51,723 nucleotides of DNA. Origin: an uncultured Acidimicrobiales bacterium. Its GTDB lineage: Bacteria; Actinomycetota; Acidimicrobiia; Acidimicrobiales; SHLQ01. The position numbers and the translations under genes were made by a program. The stretch's first letter is position 1. Each line of letters starts with the position of its first letter. This document shows, piece after piece, positions 45,196 to 51,723 of the stretch. The notes beneath the pieces are model-generated. The model was not told the origin of the DNA and searched no databases. It saw only the letters and a list, made by a program, of their open reading frames with translations. The stretch is from NCBI GenBank assembly GCA_938002955.1, contig CALLAA010000098.1, forward strand, positions 1-51,723. Direction: 5' to 3'.

Positions 45196-45289
45196 AGTGA
45201 ATGTATATCACAGCTTGTAACGAAAACGACATATCGGGCGAAGTTTGTTTTGTCACGCGCCGCTGCCAGATTCACGTCCCGCGACCACT

Positions 45290-45312
45290 CGTAATGTTAC
45301 GGAAATATTACG
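45290..45312. promoter_or_regulatory. Palindromic operator candidate in a divergent intergenic region
   Basis: CGTAAT (45290-45295) and ATTACG (45307-45312) form an inverted repeat with an 11-bp centre. The direct repeats TGTTACGG and TATTACGG overlap it. It lies in the 186-bp AT-richer gap between the divergent beta-helix and glycosyltransferase genes. CCCGATAT on the minus strand (45238-45231) lies nearby. Confidence 0.4.
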
Positions 45313-45381
45313 GCACGATTCGAGCGAAAGATCGTCCAAAAGCCGAGCGCGCTGATGGACCCAGATGAATAGAGTGTCGTG

Positions 45382-46386
45382 ATGGCAATACCCCGTGTCT
45401 TTTGGTCCGTTACGCCGCAACAGACACAAAGTCCATATATCCGCGACATTGCGGGAGCGATCGAGGCCCTGGGTTGTCGAGTGGAGTCGCTCACCCTCCG
45501 TGCAATTGCGCAGAGCTCTCAAGAGATCGTGCACATCCAATGGCCCGAGCACGTGTCGCGAGGCCCGTCGACGCCCGCTACCTTCGCCAAACATGGGCGG
45601 GCAGTCGCGCTCCTGGCTGCACTTCGCCTGCGCAAGCACGCAATTGTTCTGACGGCACACAATCGTGCCCCACACGGAGAATCGGACCCGTTCGACGCAT
45701 GGTTCCGCCGGACGGTCCAAAAACATGCTGCCGCAATGGTGCTTCTCGTACCCGGCCACCATGCGACGCTCGAACAGGACAATGCCATTGGCGACAACAC
45801 CATCGTGCGCACGATCGCCCATCCAACACATCCGCCAGCGAACCCACTGACACTGCGCCCCGATAGCGAACGCACGCAACTGGTCGTCCTGGGCCAGATC
45901 CACCCATACCACCGGATCGAAGAGTTCATCGACGCCCTCACGGCTCAGAACAACACTCGACCGGTGCTGATCATCGGTGGTGTCGGCGACGAGGCCCTAC
46001 TGGCACGGCTCCGCCAAAAGGCCCACGCGTTGTCGTGGCTTACGGTGCAGCCCGGGTTTGCCGACGACGCAACCCTCGAGCCAATTCTCGAAAACAGCGC
46101 AGCCATCGTCTCGCTGCAACGCAATACGTTCAACTCGGGCGGACCGTTCTATGCGCTCCCCCGTGGCCTACCCATCATCATGAGCAGCGGCGCCCAGGCG
46201 TCCAATATCGACGAACTCGCAGGTGATGACTGGGTGTTTGCGGTCCCCGACGACGTTGGGTCGCTCGATCTCGCTAGCCTTAACGCCTGGCTAGACCGCA
46301 AACGGACAAAACCTGTGCTCGAGCCCTTTGCAATCGATCGCATCGCGGCCGCACATATTGAGTTGTACGAATTATTGCAGTCCTAG
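45382..46386 (+). CDS. GT-B fold glycosyltransferase
   Basis: A 334-residue cytosolic protein that looks like a GT-B glycosyltransferase, distantly GT4-like. It starts PRVFWSVTPQQTQSPYIRDI, has IVHIQWPEH, VLTAHNRAPHGES, VVLGQIHPYHRIEEFIDAL for the donor domain, and SLQRNTFNSGGPFYALPRGLPIIMS in the EX7E position without the usual glutamates. ATG 45382 is preceded by an in-frame GTG. It opens the last rightward group of the locus. The sugar is unknown, and the assignment is by pattern, not by a diagnostic motif. Confidence 0.7.
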   Translation: MAIPRVFWSVTPQQTQSPYIRDIAGAIEALGCRVESLTLRAIAQSSQEIVHIQWPEHVSRGPSTPATFAKHGRAVALLAALRLRKHAIVLTAHNRAPHGESDPFDAWFRRTVQKHAAAMVLLVPGHHATLEQDNAIGDNTIVRTIAHPTHPPANPLTLRPDSERTQLVVLGQIHPYHRIEEFIDALTAQNNTRPVLIIGGVGDEALLARLRQKAHALSWLTVQPGFADDATLEPILENSAAIVSLQRNTFNSGGPFYALPRGLPIIMSSGAQASNIDELAGDDWVFAVPDDVGSLDLASLNAWLDRKRTKPVLEPFAIDRIAAAHIELYELLQS

Positions 46387-46436
46387 CAGTCAGCACTACA
46401 GTTTTCTATTGCTGCAACTGAGGAGCTCTTAAATTC

Positions 46437-47519
46437 ATGTCAGTGATTCTTGTTACTGGTTCCGGCGGGCTAATTGGGTCACAGGCGGTGACACACTTCG
46501 CCCCGGAAGCCGACACCATCGTCGGCATCGACAACAACATGCGTCAGGAGTTCTTTGGACCTGAGGCATCGACCGATTGGGTCGTCAATGACCTGACGAC
46601 GCGATACGACAACTATCGCCACGTCGCTGCCGACATCCGCGACACCGACGCCATGAACTCCTTGTTCGCGGAGTACGGCACGGACATCTCACTTATCGTG
46701 CACACGGCCGCTCAGCCGTCGCACGATTGGGCTGCTCGCGACCCACACACCGACTTCAGCGTCAACGCAAATGGCACGCTCAACCTTCTTGAGGCCACCC
46801 GCCAGCACTGCCCAGAAGCCGTGTTTATCTTTACGTCGACCAACAAGGTCTACGGCGATACGCCAAACTTCTTGCCGCTCATCGAACTTGAGTCTCGCTG
46901 GGAACTCGACCCCGAGCACCCGTGGGCAGAACACGGAATCCCAGAAGAGATGTCGGTCGACCAATCGACCCACAGCCTCTTCGGCGCATCCAAGCTCGCC
47001 GCCGACGCACTCGTCCAGGAATACGGTCGTTACTTCGACATGAAGACCGCTGCGTTCCGCGGCGGATGCCTCACCGGGCCGGACCACTCCGGAGCCGAGC
47101 TCCACGGCTTCCTTGCGTACCTCGTCAAGTGCACCGTCATTGGCCGCCCGTACACAATCTTTGGGTATAAGGCGAAGCAGGTCCGCGACAACATCCACGC
47201 ATCGGACCTCATCTCGGCCTTTGACCACTTCTACCGTGCCCCTCGCGTTGCCGAGGTGTACAACATCGGTGGCGGTCGTGCGATCAACTGCTCGATGCTC
47301 GAAGCCATCGATCTCGCTGAGGAACTTTCGGGCAACAAGCTCGATTGGACCTACTCCGACGAGAATCGCATCGGCGACCATATGTGGTACGTAAGCGACG
47401 TCCGCCGCTTCCAGAACCACTACCCGGACTGGAAGTTCACCTACGACCTTCGCGCCATCATGGGCGAGATCCACGACAAGATGGCCGAGCGCTGGCTCGC
47501 TGAAGGCGACGACGCGTAA
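46437..47519 (+). CDS. CDP-paratose 2-epimerase-like extended SDR
   Basis: A 360-residue extended SDR. The NAD site is [14 protein letters not shown]. Next come [12 protein letters not shown], the catalytic Ser/Thr region [13 protein letters not shown], and then HSLFGASK where SDR enzymes carry YxxxK; here the Tyr position is Phe 182 while Lys 186 is kept. Downstream [19 protein letters not shown] and YNIGGGR resemble tyvelose epimerases. The sugar substrate is unknown and ordinary Tyr-based chemistry is doubtful. GAGGAG precedes the ATG. The stop overlaps the next start (TAATG). Confidence 0.85.
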   Translation: MSVILVTGSGGLIGSQAVTHFAPEADTIVGIDNNMRQEFFGPEASTDWVVNDLTTRYDNYRHVAADIRDTDAMNSLFAEYGTDISLIVHTAAQPSHDWAARDPHTDFSVNANGTLNLLEATRQHCPEAVFIFTSTNKVYGDTPNFLPLIELESRWELDPEHPWAEHGIPEEMSVDQSTHSLFGASKLAADALVQEYGRYFDMKTAAFRGGCLTGPDHSGAELHGFLAYLVKCTVIGRPYTIFGYKAKQVRDNIHASDLISAFDHFYRAPRVAEVYNIGGGRAINCSMLEAIDLAEELSGNKLDWTYSDENRIGDHMWYVSDVRRFQNHYPDWKFTYDLRAIMGEIHDKMAERWLAEGDDA

Positions 47520-48286
47520 TGCTCACTGCGAACGCCGAACAGGTCGACATCTTCGGTGTCGACCTTTCCATCACCGACTACGAAGATGCCACCAAGCGCA
47601 TCGTCGAAGCTGGCCGCCAAAAGCAATCGTTCGCGATGAGTGCACTTGCGACCCACGGCCTGATGGAAGCTGTTCATGACTACAGCTTTCGCGAGGTCGT
47701 TAATGGCCTCGATCTCGTAACTCCCGATGGCCAGCCAGTGCGGTGGGCCATGAACCTGCTACACGACGCCGACCTCGATGAACGCGTCTATGGGCCCGAC
47801 CTCACCTGGAAGGTCTGTGGCGCGGCCGCAGACGCAGGCGTGGGTATCTACCTCTTCGGCTCAACTCCTGAGACCTGCGATGCGTTCGTGGCTGCGATTC
47901 TGAAGGAATGGCCACATGCCATCATTTCCGATGTTCAGCCTGACCGGTTCCGCGATGCAACTCCCGAAGAGGACGCAGCCGACATCGAGCGGATCAACAA
48001 CTCCGGTGCCGGTGTCGTTCTCGTCGGACGTGGGTGTCCCCGCCAAGAGAAGTGGGTGGCAGCGCACAAAGGCAAGGTCAACGCCGCAATGATGGCTGTT
48101 GGCGCTGCCTTTGACTATCACGCAGGGCAGCTACGCAAACCGCCGGCCATGATGCAGAAGTACGGCCTCGAATGGCTGTGGCGTCTCGGCTTGGAGCCAA
48201 AGAGGCTCTTTAAGCGCTATGCGGTGACCAATAGCCAGTACGTTGTGGAACTCGGGAAAGCCCTCGCAAAGAAGCGGCGTTCTTAA
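47519..48286 (+). CDS. WecG/TagA/CpsF family glycosyltransferase (GT26)
   Basis: A 255-residue GT26 enzyme. Early it has VDIFGVDLSITDYEDA. The catalytic Asp lies in LVTPDGQPVRWAMNLL near residue 65. GVGIYLFGSTPETCDAFV and VVLVGRGCPRQEKWV follow, then GAAFDYHAGQLRKPP and GLEWLWRLGLEPKRLFKRY at the C-terminal membrane-binding part. Family members transfer ManNAc, ManNAcA or related sugars to a lipid-linked acceptor. Coupled by TAATG to the SDR gene, which might make its donor (inference). Confidence 0.93.
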   Translation: MLTANAEQVDIFGVDLSITDYEDATKRIVEAGRQKQSFAMSALATHGLMEAVHDYSFREVVNGLDLVTPDGQPVRWAMNLLHDADLDERVYGPDLTWKVCGAAADAGVGIYLFGSTPETCDAFVAAILKEWPHAIISDVQPDRFRDATPEEDAADIERINNSGAGVVLVGRGCPRQEKWVAAHKGKVNAAMMAVGAAFDYHAGQLRKPPAMMQKYGLEWLWRLGLEPKRLFKRYAVTNSQYVVELGKALAKKRRS

Positions 48287-48316
48287 TCATGCGTGCGCTG
48301 ACAGGAGACCTGCTCA

Positions 48317-49858
48317 ATGGCTGATTCCGTAGCTGAGCTACAGCTGACCGACTATCTCGACATCGTCGGGCGTCGCAAGTGGATCATCGTTGCGTTGGTT
48401 GCTGTGCTCCTCGCAGCAGCGATTGCTATGTCTGCATTGCAGACGCCGCAGTACCGCGCCGAAGCTCGCGTGCGAGTCGATCTCGGGTCGTCCAATCCGC
48501 TCGACGACACCACCAACGTGTCGAGTTCGGTCCGTTCCCGCAACCTCCAGAACGAGGTCGAGTTCGCAAACAGTGACCGGGTAGCGACGCGGGCAGCCAT
48601 CGACTTTGGAGATGCGATCGGCGCATCTGTGGCTGCATCAACGAACTCGGACACCCTGAGCTTTACCGCTGTCGATGCCGACCCTCAACGCGCCGCCGAT
48701 GTCGCGAATACCTTCGCGAACGCCTACGTCGCGGAGAGTTCTCTCGCTTCGGGTGAGCGCTTTATTGCTGCGGTCAGCGTGATCAACAACCGACTGGCAG
48801 AGATCAGCACCGAGCGCCTGGCGCTCGAACGCGAGTTGCTGAGCACGACCGATACGTCGAGTCTGCAGATCCAGATCGATTCGCTCGATGCCGAGGAAAC
48901 TCGTCTTCGCGCTCAGCTCAACCAAATCGACGTCTCTAGCCAGCTTAACAACAGCGCGTCGGTGTCGATCCTCAACGAGGCCGGTGCCCCTGGTAGTCCG
49001 TTCGCTCCGTCGTGGGTTCGTAATATCGGTCTTGCCCTCGTCGCTGGAGCGATACTCGGAGCCGGTGTCGCCTTGCTCCTCGAGACCCTCGACGACACGA
49101 TTCTCGACAAGCGAGATCTCGAGCGTGCGACCGACGGGGTTCCCGTCATTGGCGTTATCCCGCCGCCGCTCAAGTCCCGGTTCGCAAAGCGCGAGCGTCG
49201 CCTCATCACGAGTCGAACAGGAGCGTTCACCGAGGCTTTCCGATCGTTGCGATCTGCGATCGAACTGGGCCAGGCGGCCGGCACCGAGATCCGCTCGATT
49301 CTGGTCACGAGCGCAAACCCGTCAGAGGGCAAGTCGACGGTGGCCGCCCATCTCGCAGTTGCGTTCGCTCGGTCCGGAGCAAACGTTTTGGTGATCGATA
49401 CCGACATGCACAATCCAACCCAGCACGAGCTGTTTGGAATTGGTAACGACAACGGTCTCGCCGAACATCTGTCCAGCGTTGGCAACGCGGAGATCATCAC
49501 CGAGCAAGCTTCTGGTGAAGGTCTGGTCTCGGTCATTCCCGCTGGTTCGAGCGGATCCCCACCAGCGGAGCTTCTTCGTTCGGTCCCAGCTCAGGAGTTC
49601 ATTGAGAAGCTGTCGTACGCGTACGACCTGTTGATCATCGACTCCCCGCCGCTGCGACCGGTGGCCGATACGTTGCCATTGGTGCGGATCGCCGATGCCA
49701 CCCTTCTCGTCTCGATGCGAGGACAGACAAACGCCGCCGAACTCGATCAGGCTATGGAGCTGCTCGCTCGAGCGCAGTCGAGGCCTCTCGGAGCGGTGCT
49801 CAACGGCGCCGACGAGAGTACGAGCGGCTACGGATACGGCTACGGCAACAACAAGTAG
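48317..49858 (+). CDS. Wzz-type co-polymerase / tyrosine kinase 3
   Basis: A 513-residue BY-kinase. The Wzz part opens LTDYLDIVGRRKWIIVALVA, with a first helix near residues 20-38 and a second near 240 (IGLALVAGAILGAGVALLL). The ATPase has Walker A SANPSEGKSTV, Walker A' VIDTDMHNP (His instead of the usual first Arg of the RRP) and Walker B LLIIDSPPL. The C terminus ends in spaced tyrosines (GYGYGYGNNK). AGGAG lies 10 nt before the ATG. It follows the GT26 gene by 30 bp and closes the rightward exopolysaccharide block. Confidence 0.92.
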   Translation: MADSVAELQLTDYLDIVGRRKWIIVALVAVLLAAAIAMSALQTPQYRAEARVRVDLGSSNPLDDTTNVSSSVRSRNLQNEVEFANSDRVATRAAIDFGDAIGASVAASTNSDTLSFTAVDADPQRAADVANTFANAYVAESSLASGERFIAAVSVINNRLAEISTERLALERELLSTTDTSSLQIQIDSLDAEETRLRAQLNQIDVSSQLNNSASVSILNEAGAPGSPFAPSWVRNIGLALVAGAILGAGVALLLETLDDTILDKRDLERATDGVPVIGVIPPPLKSRFAKRERRLITSRTGAFTEAFRSLRSAIELGQAAGTEIRSILVTSANPSEGKSTVAAHLAVAFARSGANVLVIDTDMHNPTQHELFGIGNDNGLAEHLSSVGNAEIITEQASGEGLVSVIPAGSSGSPPAELLRSVPAQEFIEKLSYAYDLLIIDSPPLRPVADTLPLVRIADATLLVSMRGQTNAAELDQAMELLARAQSRPLGAVLNGADESTSGYGYGYGNNK

Positions 49859-49867
49859 CTGAGCGCC

Positions 49868-50647
49868 TCAGGTCGCTCCTGCGGTCGCTGGCCGTCCGCG
49901 ACGGTCGAGGAAGCCAATCGCTGTGGCCATGGCTCGTGGGTCGTGGCGGAGGTGGTGACGTGCTCCGTCGATGATTCGTAGTTCGACCGTTGGATGTGCG
50001 TCGGCTATCGCGCGTGCGTCGAGTTGGGGAACCCCATCGTCGTTGCTGCCGTGCAGCACCATCAGTCGACCGCCCGAAGCTGCGTACTTTTCAGCGCTCT
50101 TGACGGTCGAGACGCCGACGAGTTCTTTCGCCCACGCGCCGAAGTCTGGCGGGAAGTCGTTGTCGCTGATCGCACCACATCGTCTGGCGTGGGACAGGAG
50201 TTCGCGAGGGCGCGACGCCCAGTCCTGGAAGTCGGCCGGCGCTGCTGCCGACACAACACCGGCAATGTCGCCGTCTTCTGCAGCGGCGTCGACTGCAAGC
50301 GCTCCTCCGGTACCAAACCCCATGATCCATATCGACGAGTCAACACCGTCGACGCTTCGGATGTGTTTGATCGCTCTTCGTAGATCTTGACGCCATCCGT
50401 TGAGCGAGAAATGTCCACCGCTTGCGCCGATTCCGCGGTACGCAAGTGCGAGCGTGATCATGCGCGCGTGGTCGGCGATACGGTCGGCGAGGTCGGGGAA
50501 GGTTCGAAACGAATTCGCTCCACCACCGGTGTCGGTGGGAAAGCCAGGTACGAGAACGAGGCCTGGCCGGCCGTTCTCGGGAACACGCTCGGGCTTGGCG
50601 AGCCAGCAATCGAGCGGTCCGGCGGCGCCGTCGAGCGTGACGTTCAT
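49868..50647 (-). CDS. Alpha/beta-hydrolase fold protein lacking the nucleophile serine
   Basis: A 259-residue protein with the alpha/beta-hydrolase layout: the oxyanion strand LVLVPGFPTDTGG, YRGIGASGGHF, a nucleophile elbow, LMVLHGSNDDGVPQLDA for the acid, and GARHHLRHDP for the His. The elbow reads GFGTGG at residues 110-115, so the serine of GxSxG is Gly 112. Ordinary ester hydrolysis is therefore unlikely, and it may be a binding protein or use other chemistry. It follows a 64-residue gene by 8 bp on the same strand. Confidence 0.8.
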   Translation of the reverse strand: MNVTLDGAAGPLDCWLAKPERVPENGRPGLVLVPGFPTDTGGGANSFRTFPDLADRIADHARMITLALAYRGIGASGGHFSLNGWRQDLRRAIKHIRSVDGVDSSIWIMGFGTGGALAVDAAAEDGDIAGVVSAAAPADFQDWASRPRELLSHARRCGAISDNDFPPDFGAWAKELVGVSTVKSAEKYAASGGRLMVLHGSNDDGVPQLDARAIADAHPTVELRIIDGARHHLRHDPRAMATAIGFLDRRGRPATAGAT

Positions 50648-50655
50648 CGAAGGAG

Positions 50656-50850
50656 TTACGCGGTGCGGAGGCGATAGCCGCGGTTGCGGGCCTCGGGCAA
50701 GGTGTCGGGGCCGAAGGTGGCAACTTGCTCGCTCTCGACGAGTTCGGCAATGACATCGCCATCGTTGTCGGCATTGTCGAGGTCGTAGACGACCTGACTT
50801 CGCTTATCGCCGATGTAGCGGAACTCGTGATACTGCTTGGGACGATCCAT
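50656..50850 (-). CDS. 64-residue protein of unknown function
   Basis: A small acidic protein that begins MDRPKQYHEFRYIGDKRS and contains VVYDLDNADND. I do not recognise a family. There is no signal or membrane segment. It starts at ATG 50850 with no ribosome site; instead TAGAAT lies 6 nt upstream, consistent with a leaderless transcript. The start lies 18 bp beyond a strong terminator, so the gene has its own promoter. The hydrolase-like gene follows after 8 bp and is probably co-transcribed. Confidence 0.7.
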   Translation of the reverse strand: MDRPKQYHEFRYIGDKRSQVVYDLDNADNDGDVIAELVESEQVATFGPDTLPEARNRGYRLRTA

Positions 50851-50862
50851 GGGGAGATTCTA
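50851..50862 (-). promoter_or_regulatory. Probable leaderless promoter -10 element
   Basis: On the minus strand TAGAAT (50862-50857) is followed by 6 nt and the ATG at 50850. It lies just after the terminator hairpin of the upstream transcript. Confidence 0.5.
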
Positions 50863-50867
50863 GTTTC

Positions 50868-50908
50868 GGCAAAACAGAAAAGAGGAGGTCCGGGAGGACC
50901 CCCTCTTT
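50868..50908 (-). terminator. Rho-independent terminator (leftward)
   Basis: On the minus strand a 13-bp stem (one G-U pair) with a UCCC tetraloop spans 50908-50879. It is followed by the U-rich UCUGUUUUG. Read rightward the stem has a mismatch and no U tract, so the direction is leftward. Confidence 0.85.
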
Positions 50909-51137
50909 CCGTAACACAATTCGCTGGATAAACCGATCTACCTGTTTACGGCTCTGGAACGCTGACGTGCCGTTCGAGACGGGACGTGAGCGAAGAGTCG
51001 TGCCGGGTGGAACAACGTCCGACGGTTAGTTCGGCGGTGTCTGACACTGTCTGCAGGGCGGACAGCGAGTCAACATTCTCGCCTGTGATCCAGCGGGCCC
51101 GACCTAACGGTCAGACACCTCCAAGGTTCCAAAATCA
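50868..51137 (-). ncRNA. Candidate structured non-coding RNA
   Basis: The 323-bp gap between the 64-residue gene and the next leftward gene has no convincing ORF but much secondary structure. A perfect 10-bp stem GGTGTCTGAC/GTCAGACACC (51036-51045 with 51110-51119) encloses smaller hairpins at 51047-51065 and 51066-51081. A second hairpin pairs 50961-50973 with 50979-50991, 11 of 13 pairs, around a 5-nt loop. The terminator at 50868-50908 gives a leftward 3' end. The 5' end near 51137 is a guess from a weak TAATAC. It matches none of RNase P, tmRNA or SRP RNA by their core motifs. It may instead be the long 3' UTR of the gene at 51174. Confidence 0.35.
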
Positions 51138-51173
51138 GTATTAATCTGGACCACCCCCTTTCTCTCGGTATCT

Positions 51174-51614
51174 CTACCGTACCTCATCTCCGACCGCTCC
51201 GATATCGCGGAGGTAAGAAACGAGGGCATCGACGATGACCGTGACGTGAATTGCGTCGAGTCCAGAGTCGGTTTCAACGCTGCGCGCAACGGCATAATCG
51301 ACGGCTCCGATCTCATCGGCAACGGCTCGCTCGCCGTCGACCCAATCTCCACCGAGCTCTTCGCCGTAGGTGCTGGACATACCCAGTTCTTCGAAGAATT
51401 CGAGCACCCAGCCAACGACGGTTTGTACATCGTCGTGACTGACGACTGCCGAAACCTCGTACGGGAGCGCTTCGGCGACGACTTCGACCGCGTCATCGAC
51501 CTCGAGCAGTGCAGGAGCGATAGTTCCTTCGAGTTCGACGGAGACCCGAGCGACAGCGACCACCGCAATGCCGACGATCAGAAGAAGTCCAAGGACTGCA
51601 ATAAGCCAAACCAC
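51174..51614 (-). CDS. Membrane-anchored protein of unknown function
   Basis: A 146-residue protein with one N-terminal helix (LIAVLGLLLIVGIAVVAVA) and an acidic cytosolic or outer domain containing ALPYEVSAVVSHDDVQTVV and DSGLDAIHVTVIVDALVSYL. I do not recognise the family. The start is GTG 51614, with TAGTCT exactly 6 nt upstream (51626-51621), another probable leaderless transcript. It lies upstream of the structured region and terminator. The 109 bp to the window edge hold nothing else that I can name. Confidence 0.7.
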   Translation of the reverse strand: MVWLIAVLGLLLIVGIAVVAVARVSVELEGTIAPALLEVDDAVEVVAEALPYEVSAVVSHDDVQTVVGWVLEFFEELGMSSTYGEELGGDWVDGERAVADEIGAVDYAVARSVETDSGLDAIHVTVIVDALVSYLRDIGAVGDEVR

Positions 51615-51723
51615 AGCCCAAGACTACCGGCCAGCAGCCGAGCATCGAGAGCCGCCAGGCTCGGATTGCGACCGCTGGAGGAAACAGCTCCGTGCAACGG
51701 CCCCCGGAGGGAGTAATAGATCT

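Noticed and set aside
50998-51020. GGGTGGAAC resemblance to a T-box
   Set aside because: The match to the GGGTGGNACCGCG consensus fails after GGAAC, and no rightward gene follows that it could control.
50868-51137. RNase P RNA, tmRNA or SRP RNA
   Set aside because: The core motifs (GAGGAAAGTC, the tmRNA ends, GGTCAGGTCCGGAAGGAAGCAG) are absent.
1-51723. Mobile elements, CRISPR arrays, tRNA or rRNA genes
   Set aside because: No transposase or integrase motif, no regularly spaced direct repeats apart from the coding minisatellite at 44515-44700, and no recognisable RNA gene were found by reading.
51615-51723. Possible gene start at the right edge
   Set aside because: No open frame with a domain signature continues to the edge; the stretch is taken as upstream DNA of the gene at 51174.

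Overview
The window is a GC-rich, densely packed actinobacterial chromosome segment. Signs of this are heavy use of GTG starts, ATGA and GTGA stop/start overlaps, several probable leaderless starts, an LPXTG-anchored protein, a DUF4012 protein and a single-chain AceE pyruvate dehydrogenase. An Acidimicrobiia (Ilumatobacter-like) host is my best guess, but that is inference from gene content only. No insertion sequence, phage gene, tRNA, rRNA or CRISPR array was recognised.

Layout. (1) 1-3703: the 5' end of a dihydrolipoamide acyltransferase, lpdA and a 29-residue membrane ORF upstream, all leftward, then a degenerate HD-GYP/GAF/GGDEF protein. (2) 3719-8256, leftward: a Wzz-type tyrosine kinase, a multi-pass polymerase-like protein and a PqqD-HprK fusion. 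(3) 8362-16390: six glycosyltransferases, a polysaccharide deacetylase and a GNAT acetyltransferase. (4) 16514-22187: a nucleotide-sugar epimerase, a PglC-type initiating phosphoglycosyltransferase, a PglD-type acyltransferase and, on the other strand, a PglF/CapD dehydratase plus a dihydropyrimidinase. (5) 22315-26730: a DUF4012 membrane protein, an LPFTG wall-anchored protein and a UDP-sugar 6-dehydrogenase. (6) 26806-33162: an island of unrelated or housekeeping genes (TIGR01777 SDR, SRPBCC, DUF427, rnhA, aceE, an EEP phosphatase). (7) 33220-45195: a second Wzz-kinase, an O-antigen ligase/polymerase, a secreted protein, a beta-helix lipoprotein, two related glycosyltransferases (one a GT2-GT4 fusion), a Wzx flippase and, convergently, a second beta-helix protein. 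(8) 45382-49858: a glycosyltransferase, an SDR epimerase-like protein, a WecG/TagA/CpsF transferase and a third Wzz-kinase. (9) 49868-51614, leftward: an alpha/beta-hydrolase homologue, a 64-residue protein, a strongly structured intergenic region ending in a good intrinsic terminator (candidate ncRNA) and a membrane-anchored protein.

Together regions 2-5 and 7-8 look like one large Wzx/Wzy-type exopolysaccharide locus. Nucleotide sugars would be made by the dehydratase, epimerases and dehydrogenase. The PglC-like enzyme would load the first sugar on undecaprenyl phosphate, and the glycosyltransferases would extend it. Wzx would flip the product, and two candidate polymerases, paired with Wzz-kinases, would polymerise it. 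The beta-helix proteins, DUF4012 protein and LPXTG protein would act at the cell surface. There are two polymerase candidates and three Wzz-kinases but only one recognised initiating enzyme and one flippase.

The signals I consider most worth following are a GTAGGYCTTTT-type motif recurring upstream of exopolysaccharide genes, the structured ncRNA candidate at 50868-51137, the paralogous beta-helix pair flanking the export genes, the GT2-GT4 fusion beside its free-standing paralogue, and the PqqD-HprK fusion.
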